A program made the translations under genes and the position numbers. The notes beneath the pieces are model-generated. The model was not told where the DNA came from and did not search any database. It saw nothing but the letters and a program-made list of their open reading frames with translations. Below are positions 10,556 through 20,786 of a stretch of DNA of 64,000 nucleotides, piece after piece. The stretch is from Strix aluco. Lineage: Eukaryota; Chordata; Aves; Strigiformes; Strigidae. The DNA is taken from assembly GCF_031877795.1 (NCBI RefSeq), contig NC_133942.1, forward strand, positions 3,472,001-3,536,000. The letters are read 5' to 3'. Each line of letters opens with the position of its first letter. Within the stretch, counting starts at the first letter, position 1.

Positions 10556-13182
10556 TGTCAACGTTCCACAGTTGTAACAGTGTAACACAGGAGTAACAGT
10601 GTTACAAAACTCATATGTTTCTGTGCTATTTTAATACAAACAAATTCAGAAAAGAGCAAAACATAACACATGCAATCTAACGTAAAAGCTGCGTAGAAAC
10701 TCAAGAAATGAACATGGGGAAAAATAACTTTAATGTAGTCTTCTGCTTTCTGTCTAGAACAGAGTAAAATATTACAGAGGGGAAAATATTCAAATAAAAA
10801 ATTCCATCTCTGCATAACGGCAGAACATGTAAGATGTAAAACATTGCTGCCTCTTCACCTTCAGCCACATCCATATTTCAGTTCTGCTCATCTGTAACTT
10901 CCTGCTACAACCTTGGATCTCACCAATGAACCTTCTGACTCATAATGTGAATCACTCCTGATGCTTTCTTTCTACTATTGTGTCTACGTGTCATTAAGCC
11001 AATTTCAACTTTCACATTTCTAATGGCTACCATCTCTTCCAGACAGTTCTTTGACCTTAAAAATTGCACAGTTTCTATTTTTTTATGAACAGCTACCAGA
11101 AGGTGCTCCAAGGTACCATACGTTCATCAGCATTTCTTTTCTATGTTTCCGAGAACAAAGGAAGAGGATGCCTTAACATGTGATGGCAAACTGGTTTTGT
11201 TATGGGACTGTATGCTTTGCCTAAGTCTTTGTGTTGAGCAGCAGCAGATGAATGGGACAAAAGCCAGCATCTCATCTCCTACAACCCTGTGGTGGAGCAA
11301 GACTGAATTTGCAGGAGCTGACTTAGCTGGTGCAAGTTCCAGACAAATTGGCTCATCCCACTGAAAGCTGATCGTACTGCCCCACTGAGACAACCTGATC
11401 GGTTCTGGCAGTATCGCTGCTCTCCTAAAATGCAAATGAGTAAGCACATGCTTTCACTTTTTTCCTGTTTCAGATGTTTGTTTATCGCTATGGGTAAGTC
11501 CCAACCATATACAATGAAGAACAAAGTCCTGAGATATTTTTTTTACGAGGGCAGGTAGGCAAAGGTATTTCTAGCTTACAATACAGATTGCAAATTCTAC
11601 AAGACGAGCAGTTTTCTCTGTACATTCGATGCAGTGATGATTAATATTGACGAATACACCTAAGGAAAAGATAATTACTTCCAAAATATTTCTTGCAAAG
11701 AGGTTGAAACATATACAGATACGTTTCATAGTCTTTCTTGTCCTTTCCACTGAACTATATACTTTTATTGAAAACAGGTGATTTTTGAAAGTCATATATC
11801 TCCAGACCAGTCACGCTTTTTCTCATGCTTCTCTAGCTTATTATTTCAGCATGAAACCAGTAAACAAACAGAAAACTTCCAAACTGATTTCATAATAAAA
11901 AACATGAGCGTATAGCCTAAAGGCAATTTACACACATATGCGTCCACTCTAAAGACCTGATCATATTTCTCTGAAAATACTTTTAGTCTGTTCTTTGAAC
12001 AAGCTCTGTTGGAAGCATTAGATCTGATAATATTAGAGCCTTATCAAAATTGTAGTCAGTCACCTGCATTTGGAGAGGTATAGATGCAATTCTAATTTGA
12101 AGACTCTTGCTTAAACACAAATGCAAAGAGTGCTGAAGCCTGACTATCTTTCCAACTACATAAATTACATCATAAAAAAAGGATAAATTTGCAGAAACCT
12201 CACCTCGCTACTAATCAGCATTTTTCTCCTTGTAGTAGGGCCCTCTGATAGTGAGCCAGAAAGCAAAGCTGAGGACAAAACAACTTACTCCGTGGAGTTA
12301 AAAGACTGAGAATATCTGTTCTCCTATTTTCTTCCACCCCTACTTGGCATTCTTCTAGCTGAGAGATGAATACTGCAGGTGTGATGAAACGGACTACTGC
12401 AAGTTCCCAGGGGCTGGGTGCAAGGAGGAAGCTTTGCAAACTATACCCGAAATCTCTGATGACCTAGTTAGAGGGGGCGGAAAGTCTTTTTATCATGTCC
12501 AGAATGTGCAAAATACCAACGACAACACGTGGGAAGTAAATTTCCTATTGCTTTGATCAGTCTCCTGAGACGAGATTTGTGAACCAATGGTGATTTGCGA
12601 AGCAACGAACAAAGTGTTCCCTAAACATAATGCATAGATGAGCCTCCTGCAAAACAGAAGACAAAAAATGAAGCAGCGCACAGAGACTAGCTAATAACAG
12701 AAAAACCCTTCAAAACCCAACCAAACTGACCAACCCTTCCCACTCCTCGCCCCTCCAGAAAAACAAAACAAAACAAAACAAAACAAAACCCCACAAATAT
12801 CTCCATGTCAGTGCACAGAGTTTATGGCTGAAATTTCTACTAGCAATAGAGACACGAGTTGTGCATCCTCAGCTGAACTGGAGTAGTGTTTGGGCAATGT
12901 TTCCTAAATCTCTTTCAAATATTAGAATTTGTGAAACCTTGTATGCGTTCCATCCACAGGACATCCAAAGGACTTTCTGGCCTTTTTGCAGTCAAAAACA
13001 TCCCAAACGTTCAGTCTTGTGGAAAAATTTCCACAACCGTTTACAGAAGTTACATGTTCAGTTCTAGCCCGAGTAGTCCAGATGTCGGTGTGTAAATCCT
13101 GCAGGAACTTTTGAATCACACAGATGCCTCTTTCTAGGAAGGTGGCTTTAACATTTCCTCTATAAAGCTCCTGGCAGCTCAG
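10556..13182. other. Left arm upstream of the OR12D-like gene, no gene recognised
   Basis: This should hold the 5'-UTR exon(s) and promoter of the OR12D-like gene, but I cannot place them. An 85-codon open frame just upstream (10,558-10,815, minus) has no family resemblance and is probably intronic. The AAAAC tract at 12,759-12,789 is listed separately. The counterpart is 35,269-37,898. Confidence 0.5.
12759..12789 (+). repeat. (AAAAC)n microsatellite, left arm
   Basis: About six units of aaaac run without interruption. The matching site in the right arm (35,663-35,692) is mostly a plain T run with a few gttt units on that strand, so the tract has changed unit since the arms separated. Confidence 0.85.
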
Positions 13183-14950
13183 CTCCAGCCTGAATAATGT
13201 AGGTTGGAAGAAACCTCTGCCGTCTCCGGTCCTTCCCCCGCTCAAAGCGCGCCAACAGGATAGGGTCTTGTCTAGCAATGTTCTCATCAATTCCAAGGAC
13301 ATTTAGGCAAACTCTCTGGGCAGCCTGTTCCAAGTCTGAATACCCTAAAGGTGAAAAAGTATCCTCTAGTATCTAATGCAGATTTCCCATGTTCTGACTT
13401 GTCCCCGTCACCTCACATCACCGTGCTCCTCTGAGAATTATTTGCCCCCATCTTCTCTAAGAGAATTCTCCCCCACACTAAGTAGCTGCAGACAGCAATG
13501 TGATCTCCTTCCCCTAGGAAGGGACAGGGATGAAGAAGCCTAGTCTCCCAGCCCCTCCTTGCCCTTGCAGTGCGTCAGACCACTAATCACCCTGGTGTCC
13601 CTGCGTTCCTCCACTGGACTCGCTCCACTAGGCAATGTCTTTCCAGTACTGGGCAGTCCAACATTGGACACATGCTTCCAGATGTGATCCCAGAAGTGCC
13701 AAGGAGATCACTCCCCTCCACTGGCTGCCTGTGCTCTTGCCAATGCACCCCAAGATGCATTTGGACTTCCCTGCAGCGAGGGCACACTGCTGGCACACCT
13801 TTGACTTCTTGCCTGCCTAACCCCCAGAAGTTGCTTTTCCTGCAAAGCTGCTTTCTACCCAGTCATCCCCTGGCCTGCCCTGTGGCGTGGGATTGTTTCT
13901 TTCTTCCCAGATGGACAAGTTTTCATTTGCTTTTGTTGAACTGCAGGAAGTTCCAGTCAGACCATTTTTCTGGCCTGTCAATGTCCCCCTGAAGACAGGC
14001 TCTTCCCTCCAGTGCATCACCACGCCCTCCAGTTTGGAAGCATCAGCAAACATGCTGAGAGTGCACTCTGTTCCATCATTCAGGCTGTTCATACAGAAAT
14101 TAAACTGTAGTAGCCACAGTACTGATCCCTGAGAATTACCACTGGTAACTAGCTGCTAGCAGGACCTCTTATCACACAGCCATCTGAGCCTGGCAATGCT
14201 GACCATTGTCATTATTATCCACTTGCCCAGAGCGTATCTTCCAAATTTAGATCTAAGGAGTCTGTAGGAGACCGTACTGAAGGCCTTGCTCAAATTAAGG
14301 TACACAACATCCACTGCCCTCCCATGTCTATCCAGTCAGTTATCTCATCATAGAAGTCAGACAAATTGATCAGGCCTCATTTGCCCATGTTGTAGTCATG
14401 CTGGCTGTTCCCATCACTTTCTCGTCCTTCATGGACCTCAAAATGGCTACCAGAGGACCATATTCCATCACCTTCCCAGGTACGGAGGTGAGACTGTAGT
14501 TCCTCGGCTCCTCCTTCTTGCCCTTCTTGAAGAGGGGTGTGACGTTTGCCTTTTTCCAGGCATCAGGACCTCCTGTGATCACCATGACCTTTCAAAGACA
14601 AAAGAGAGAGTGAACTTGGAGTGGCATCAACAAGTCCCTTCAACACCACCCTCGGGTGCTTCCCATCCGGTCTCATGAACTTTTATATGTACAATTGACC
14701 TAAGTGCTCTAACTGTGTCTTCTTATCCTGCTCCTGCTGCTTCACTGCCACATACTTTGCTAGTAGGCTCAAGGGACTGGGGGTCCTGGGGGTGGACCTT
14801 ATCAGTGAAATGTAATGCATTTTCCTTAGCCTTTCTTTTTCTGTCAGCATACTTCTAGAAGCTCTTCTTCTTGCCCTTCCAATACCTTGCAAGTTCCAAC
14901 TCCAGCTGAGGGTTGGCTTTCCTGCACGTTCTCCATCCCTGCATGGTCTG
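13183..14950 (-). mobile_element. CR1 LINE fragment (ORF2 reverse transcriptase part), left-arm copy
   Basis: On the minus strand, remnants of CR1 ORF2 are read in several frames. A 'LELELARYWKGKKKSF' linker comes first, then 'WKKANVTPLFKKGKKEEPRNYSLTSVPGKVME' of the RT fingers. Next are 'YLNLSKAF' and 'NDGTECTLSMFADASKL', where the usual FADD catalytic box reads FADA, and a decayed C-terminal part ('SQQCA'). The CR1-type 3' end, 'cttccaacctacattattca', lies at about 13,183. Multiple stops and frame changes make it dead. The 5' end is uncertain. Both arms share it. Confidence 0.82.
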
Positions 14951-16487
14951 TGTTCCTTCTGGTTTGCCTGTCCCTGTTTCTACCTTCTGTACACTTCCTC
15001 TCCTGTTTGAGCCAGGGGAGTCAGGAGTCAGCCCAAGGGCTCCTGGTGCCTTTCTGAAGCAAAACAGCTGCCCACGCAAAGTGTGGGAGCAATGCAGACA
15101 TTTGGCTGCCTTACATACCACTCTAATAGTAAGACAGGTTTGGTTATTCTCCTTCCCATTGTCCTCTGATAATGTCCTAATAGTCCTTGCATCTTCCCAC
15201 ACACCCATAAAGTAGACCTCCTCTAAACACATACACATACTCTCTGCTACGTTTCGTGTCACACAGCCATTTTAGTACCTATGAACTCCTAAGGAATCTT
15301 AACAAATCACTTAAATGTCTCAAGTCCAAAGAGGAGCCATATTGGAGCGATGTATTGGACAGGCTACTCTGGTAGTGTGCTTCAAGATATTACTGACCTG
15401 AACAGTGAGGGGGGGAAAGTTGTAGCTGGAAGACCATCCCTGGGCACCTGGAAGGATGTGTCAGAGCACCTTCCTGCTAATTGAATGAAGAAGTATTAAA
15501 AAGTGACACTCAAAAGTAAAAGAATGACAAATAAACAAAGAAAAAGCAGACAATAACCCTCGTTATTGCCCATAATGACACCTATAATTACCTCACTGCA
15601 AGCAGGAATCAAAGAACTGTGGAGCAATGCTGACAGTCAGGCAAAGCCTTTTTGTCTAAAGGGCTGCGGCATATACAAAGTCAGGGAATCACCAAAGCCA
15701 GGTATTACTCCAAAAAAACAGATGGTATATATGCGGACAAGCAGCTCTTGCAGGAAGCATGAACCACTTGGGCCAACTGACCTGTGGAACGGCAGCAGCT
15801 GAGGAAATGGCAGTAAGAATGTAAATGCAATTACCTCTGGTCTCTCTGGGGCTGAACACAGAGCACAGCATCATTCCAACTGTGTGTGGTTTTCCCCCTA
15901 AGGTTGTTACGTGATGTTAGAGCACAACTACCTCCTCCAGCTGTGCTGGCCCACAACCCTCCTGCTCAGCAAAGGGGATGTGGCTGCCGCTTTCCTGCCT
16001 GCACGTTCAACCAGCAGCGAAGCTAAGCATGTATCCCAGACACACACACACACACAGATGCACACACAGAGAGGACGCTGACACAGCCCGTCACACAAAT
16101 TGCCACAGACAAGGTGCTGCCTTCAACAGCACCTTCATACAGGACTCACCTAAAGCGTAAGCAGAGACAGCCAAGACCCCTTCCTCCTCTTCAGCTGGTA
16201 GAGGTGGAAGTTCAGTACTGAAAGCACACACAGGACACACTCTGGGTTCACAAACATGTGCATGTTTGCCAGTCCCTCAAGTACCAACACGGCCCCTCTG
16301 TCCACCTGGCATCCCTGCCCAGGTCCCTTACTCGCTTCACGGGTCCCCTACTTGCCACCTGCTATAGCTTGATGCTCACTAGCAAACGCACTCACAGGCT
16401 CACACACTCATCGTCGCACAGACACTCCACATTCACAAGTCCCCTCGGGCGTACCGGCACGGACCATCCACCTGCCGGGTGGTATCC
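14951..16487. other. Left arm between CR1 and LTR, no gene recognised
   Basis: A 135-codon open frame (14,855-15,262, minus) overlaps the CR1 edge and is shared with the right arm, but has no family I recognise. A short CA run lies at about 16,039-16,056 and differs in length between arms. Around 15,650-16,080 the arms are less alike than elsewhere. Confidence 0.5.
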
Positions 16488-17171
16488 TGGCCAGGATACC
16501 CTGACCCGGACCCAAGGCCCCCTGCTCGTCCAGCTTGAGGTTTGCTGATGAATACACACTCACACTCCATGCACACCAGGACTGGAGAAGATACAGACAT
16601 TCAGCCTCTGGCGTGGAGCCCCTCACTCGCTTCATTCATGCCAGTCCCCCCCAGTAGCTGTCTTTTGGGTCACACACCATTCCCGCCACTTGCTCTATTA
16701 GCTGACACTATGACCTCGCTTGCTCCAGTAGCTGACACCACAGCCTGCAGGGCATCCACACCCCCAGCCTGACTCCAGCAGCTGGTACCAATTTTCACTC
16801 ACAGACACACAGGTCCCACCAGTAGCTGAGAAAAGACTTAATAAGAAGATATACGATGATAGGACAGACTGCGGAGATGAGGCACAGAGCTCAGCCAGGC
16901 CAGTGCACTGAGTGGCCCTGTTTTACATGTGACCAGACCACTTTATATCCTTTTCTGTCTACCTTCCCTTTGTTCCTCCCTGTTTCCCCTTCTTCGGGTC
17001 ATTAATTGACCCACTTTGGTTCTCCTCACTGTCTCCCTTATCATTTGTCGGTCAGATTTCTCTCCCTGTAAGTTCTTGTCCATCGCTTCCTCCCTTTCTT
17101 ATCATCTCTTGTTGCACTGAAAAAGGTCCTTGACCAGGTACCCCTAAAGGAGCAGGCACTGCCCTCCCACA
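16488..17171 (-). mobile_element. Probable solo LTR, left-arm copy
   Basis: On the minus strand it begins 'tgtgggagggcag' and carries a TATA-like 'tataaa' followed by a GT-rich region with recurring 'cagctactggag' units, a layout like an avian retroviral LTR. The proposed ends are TG and CA, flanked by a matching 5-bp tatcc on both sides (16,483-16,487 and 17,172-17,176). The lower-coordinate flank lies in a perfect 16-base palindrome (tatcctggccaggata), so that end is less sure, and related sequence may continue to about 16,230. No internal genes are seen. Confidence 0.5.
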
Positions 17172-17549
17172 TATCCTTACAAAAATGTTTAATTCTTTCA
17201 CCGCGTAGCCTATGTCTAGACTGCCTTTGCTAGCTTTGTTTAACGGCCCATGAATACTCCCTGTGTTTGGGGGGAGAAGTTCACCCTGTCCAAATGAGAA
17301 CCAAAGTGTCAGGGGGTGTGGGGGGCGGTGACTTCAGGCTCCACGCCTGCATATCACCACAAAGAGGAGCTTCGGGAGTAGAGGCTTCAACGGAAGACAC
17401 GTTTATACAAGCACAAAACATTTACTTAACACAGAAGTAAAAGTGGGAAACTGTTTGTATGAGGGAGTGGGTTAACTGCAAAATACCAAGTGACTCAGTT
17501 TATTCTTAAATTTTCTGCAACTGTGTAAGCATCCTACCTCTTGCCCACT

Positions 17550-18072
17550 GCCCTGTCCTGTGGGGAGAAAACCAAAGGGAAGGGAAAAGACTCATGGATC
17601 AAGGTAATGACAGTTTAATTAGGAGAGCAAAAGCTGCACACACAAGCAAAAAGAGGAATTAATTCACTACTTCCCATCGTCAGGCAGATGTCCAGCCACT
17701 TCCTAGGAAGCAGGGGCTCAGCATGCCTAACTGCTGCTTGTGGAGACAAACACCTTAACCATGAACATGCCCCCTTCCTCCTCCATTCCCAGAGCCCTTA
17801 TTGCTGAGCACAACATCATGTGGTGTGGAATAGCCCCTTGGGCAGTTTGGTTCAGCTGTCCTGGCCATGTCCCCTCCTAGCCTCTTCCCTATCCCCAGCC
17901 TGCTGGTCTTTGGGGAGGGGTGGCACTGGAGAGAAAGCCTTGACTCTGTACAAGCACTGTTCAGCCATAGCCAAAATACTGGTGTTTTATCACCAACACT
18001 GTCTGAGCCACAAATGGAAAGCACACACCATACGGGCTGCTATGAAGAAAGCTGACTCCATCCCAGCCAGAC
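17550..18072 (-). mobile_element. LTR relic, avian ERVL-like family, left-arm copy
   Basis: On the minus strand it reads 'ggctgggatggagtcagctttcttcat...', later 'gccaggacagctgaacc', 'ggggctattccacaccacatgatgt', and near the end 'taaactgtcattaccttgatcc'. These blocks follow the order of the same LTR family as 9,051-9,419 and 59,050-59,423, but here with the longer U3 part. It is old and diverged, with eroded ends and no internal region. Confidence 0.6.
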
Positions 18073-18314
18073 GCGGTGCAGTCTCCACGTTACTCCACAC
18101 CAGCTGCATCATGCTTAGGTCCAACATTATCTGATACATCGAAGTATCCTCTGACCATTCATTCACACGTTGTTTCATTTCTATAGGCTACTCAAACCTT
18201 TCCTCTTCCCTAACCCATGCTCCATTGAAGTATTTCATCCTTCTTTTTATTTCCCATTTTATCTGTTTCTTATTCCCAACATCCCCTCTTACCAACACTT
18301 GTAACTTATACTGC

Positions 18315-18834
18315 TGTGGTGGGTTGATCTTGGACTGCAGGCAGACTCCCGCCTGTTCTCTCATGCACCCTCCTCAACAGGACAGGACAGGACAGGAGGA
18401 GAAAACAAGATGAAAAAGCTCTTGAGTTGTGGTAAAAGCTGGGACATCATTGATTGATTACCGTCACGGGCAAAACAGATTGACACGGGGAAAATTAACT
18501 TAATTTATTGCCAATTAAAATAGATAGGATGGGGAGAAACAAAGACAAAACTAAAACACCTTCCCCCCACCCGTCCTTCTTCTTCCCAGGCTCAACTTCA
18601 CGACTTCATTCCCAAACCTTCTACCTCCTCCCAGCCCCAAGCTGCACAGAGTGGGGACTTGCAGTCAGTTCGTAACAGTTTGCCTCTGCTGCTCCTTCCT
18701 CCTCACGCTTTTCCCCTGTTCCAGTGTCGGTCCTCTCTGGGGGCTGCAGTCCTTCGGGATAAACCTGACCTAGTGTGGGCTTTCCATGAGCTGCTGTTCC
18801 CGCTACCAAAACCTGGCCACATACAACCAATACA
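18315..18834 (+). mobile_element. LTR relic beginning tgtggtggg, left-arm copy
   Basis: It begins 'tgtggtgggttgatcttgg', includes 'caaaacagattgacacgggg', 'taatttattgcc' and 'acaccttccccccaccc', and ends near 'cgctaccaaaacctggccac...caatacacca'. I recognise this from memory as a widespread avian retroviral LTR type. A related copy lies in the spacer at 23,603-25,150. The sharp inner edge of the inverted repeat falls only about 40 bases beyond its end. Confidence 0.65.
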
Positions 18835-18874
18835 CCAGGTAATTGTATAATTGTCCTTTTGTATTTGTAGTAGA

Positions 18875-19781
18875 TTGGCCTTGTTACTTCTGGTCTAAGA
18901 GACGGTGATTTAAATTAGGTATTAATCACAGAAATTGGAAGAGAAAGTTCTGTTTGGGTAGAAGCAAGACCAGAATCGGGGTTGAAATTAGATTGAAATA
19001 AGCAGAGAGAAAATAAAAGCTCAAGTCAAATTTTCCTCCATCTGGCAACCCAGAAAAAGAATCAGACAGAAAGTATCAGGTTCAATGAGTTAAAAAACAA
19101 TTCCCTCCCATAGCTTTCTTTCTGCTTACATGAGAAGGGAATTAATTAAAACAAAGCTACTCTAGTGAGCTGGCAATATTTCAGTTTACCCTTTCTGTTT
19201 TGAACTGAGCAAGTTACTAGCTAGTTTGGGAGAGAGATCTTTGTTCTGAGAGGAAAAAAAAAATTCAGATCAAGCCTAGACTTGAACCCAGCCTCTCCCA
19301 TCTGTAGGAAAGACACTTCCAGGAGACACAGCTCCTCCCCTCCAGTCATAACGCACTTAACTTGTTTCTCAACTCATTATTGAGGTGGGGGGTTTTTTTG
19401 AGGAGGGAAAAGTTCCAGGCTATCACTTTTGCTTTGACAGAGAGGAAAACAAACTTCTTTTTTTCCCAAGCCAGAGACTTTATATACTTATGCACATAGA
19501 GGTAGAATGATGGGGGAGGATAAGAATTTTATAATCCACTTTTGTAACATTTCTATACTGAGTCAGGTTTACTTCTTTGTTTGCAAGGCCAGAGGTACAA
19601 TAACAATTGTAATTTTTTCTAATATGCCGAGTAAAAGAGGCCAGGTATTTTAGGGATTTAACAGGAAAGAATTGCTAAAATAGCACAGGTCTTTTTGAAA
19701 GGCATTTCACTTCATCCATAAATTCCATTTAAATTTTTTACTAGGGAACCACTTACATTCTGTGCAGCTATAAGGAATCTG
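18875..19781. other. Spacer, downstream of the OR10-like gene, nothing recognised
   Basis: A/T-rich sequence with no open frame of note and no repeat I can name. It would include the 3' UTR of the OR10-like gene. Confidence 0.5.
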
Positions 19782-20765
19782 TCACCTGGGTGGAGAAAAA
19801 ATGGCCATCTGTTTCCCAAGTAACCACTTGTCAATGCATCTCCTCAGACTTTGCTTGACTTCCTGATTCCTCAAGCTGTAGATGATGGGGTTGAGTATGG
19901 GGGTGACTACTGTGTAAGACAGGGAAACCATTTTCTTCATGTTGGATGAGAGGTTGGACTTGGGTCGCAGGTGAATGATGCCAGTTGTGCTGTAGAAAAG
20001 AGTCACTACAACCAGGTGAGATGCACAGGTGGAAAAGGCTCGCCTCTGGCCCGCAGCTGAGGGCATCTGAAGAACAGCATGTATAATGTGAAGGTAAGAG
20101 ATGGCTATCAGAGAAAAGGGAATCATCACTATTATGACAACAGCAATAAAAATCAGTAGTTCAAACAAGGCTGTGTCTGCACACACCAGCTTCAACACAG
20201 GAGAAACATCACAAAATAAATGATCAACCTTGTTTCTCCCACAGAAGGGCAGAGTAAATAACCACGTGGTGAAGCCCAGAGCCACAGAGACACTGGACAT
20301 CCAAGACCCTATAGCCATCTTGTAGCAACGATCCTTGTTCATCATGGTGGTGTAATGCAATGGATGGCATATTGCCACTTGCCGGTCATAAGCCATTGCA
20401 CCTAAGAGGAAACACTCGCAGGTGACAAAAAGAATAACGCAGCTGAGCTGCAAGGCACAAGCTGAGAAGGAAATAATTTTTCTCTCCAACACCACACTCA
20501 CAAGCAGCTTGGGGACAATGCTCAGGCTGTAGCAGATCTCTGTCAAGGCAAGATTCTGTAGGAAGTAGTACATGGGTGTGTGTAGGACAGGGTCAATGGT
20601 TGTGATCACAACAATTAGAGAGTTCCCTATCAAGATCGCCAGGAACATGACGGACACCAGCGTGAAAAATAGGAGCTGCATCTTGCCATGGAAATCAAAC
20701 CCCAGAAGTAAGAAGTGAGTAGTGACGGTTTGGTTTCCTGGCTTCATTTCCTCAACAGGTTCCAT
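19782..20765 (-). CDS. OR10-like olfactory receptor, intact
   Basis: The 327-residue single-exon odorant receptor has a complete seven-helix plan. Motifs: NQT glycosylation site (11-13), GN in TM1 (47-48), PMYYFLQNLALTEICYS (64-80), Cys103 and Cys185 for the disulfide, MAYDRQVAICHPLHY (124-138), LVCADTALFEL (193-203), MPSAAGQRRAFSTCASH (234-250) and PILNPIIYSLRN (289-300). The VCADT-FEL and PSAAG-RRAFSTC blocks point to the OR10 family. Oddity: the DRY box reads DRQ (Gln129). Start: the open frame begins eight codons earlier (MFFFFSFR), but those codons are the pyrimidine tract of a splice acceptor, so MEPVEEM is chosen; Met7 is an alternative. The tail after the TM7 box is somewhat long, and no lesion is seen. 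The ligand is unknown. Confidence 0.92.
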   Translation of the reverse strand: MEPVEEMKPGNQTVTTHFLLLGFDFHGKMQLLFFTLVSVMFLAILIGNSLIVVITTIDPVLHTPMYYFLQNLALTEICYSLSIVPKLLVSVVLERKIISFSACALQLSCVILFVTCECFLLGAMAYDRQVAICHPLHYTTMMNKDRCYKMAIGSWMSSVSVALGFTTWLFTLPFCGRNKVDHLFCDVSPVLKLVCADTALFELLIFIAVVIIVMIPFSLIAISYLHIIHAVLQMPSAAGQRRAFSTCASHLVVVTLFYSTTGIIHLRPKSNLSSNMKKMVSLSYTVVTPILNPIIYSLRNQEVKQSLRRCIDKWLLGKQMAIFSPPR

Positions 20766-20766
20766 C

Positions 20767-20786
20767 CTAAAAGAGAAAAAAAAAAA
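20767..20786 (-). promoter_or_regulatory. 3' splice acceptor before the OR10-like coding exon
   Basis: On the minus strand a run of about twelve T followed by 'ctcttttag' ends two bases before the ATG at 20,765. A strong pyrimidine tract plus AG right at the start codon fits the usual OR layout of a 5'-UTR intron and one coding exon. Confidence 0.7.

Larger units (their letters stand above)
1..18874 (+). repeat. Left arm of a large inverted repeat (palindrome arm)
   Basis: The whole segment recurs in reverse complement at 29,591-46,759. The inner boundary is sharp: the match runs to 18,874 (pairing with 29,591) and is lost in the next bases. Base 1 pairs with 46,759, so the arm continues beyond the window on the left. 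By eye, positions 1-540 show 3 substitutions against the other arm, the OR12D-like coding sequence shows 3 in 942 bases, and 18,601-18,874 shows 4. The arm carries one intact OR gene, one OR pseudogene, a CR1 fragment and several LTR relics. Whether it arose by segmental duplication or is kept similar by gene conversion cannot be told from sequence alone. Confidence 0.97.

Noticed and set aside
10558-10815. 85-codon frame upstream of the OR12D-like gene as a separate small gene
   Set aside because: It lies where the 5'-UTR intron is expected and ends just before the splice-acceptor tract.
14855-15262. 135-codon frame shared by both arms (also 33,188-33,595)
   Set aside because: It is shared only because the DNA is duplicated. 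Its end overlaps the CR1 linker region and the rest has no recognisable family.
16039-16056. CA repeat and GT-rich stretches as regulatory elements
   Set aside because: Short simple repeats with no further evidence of function.
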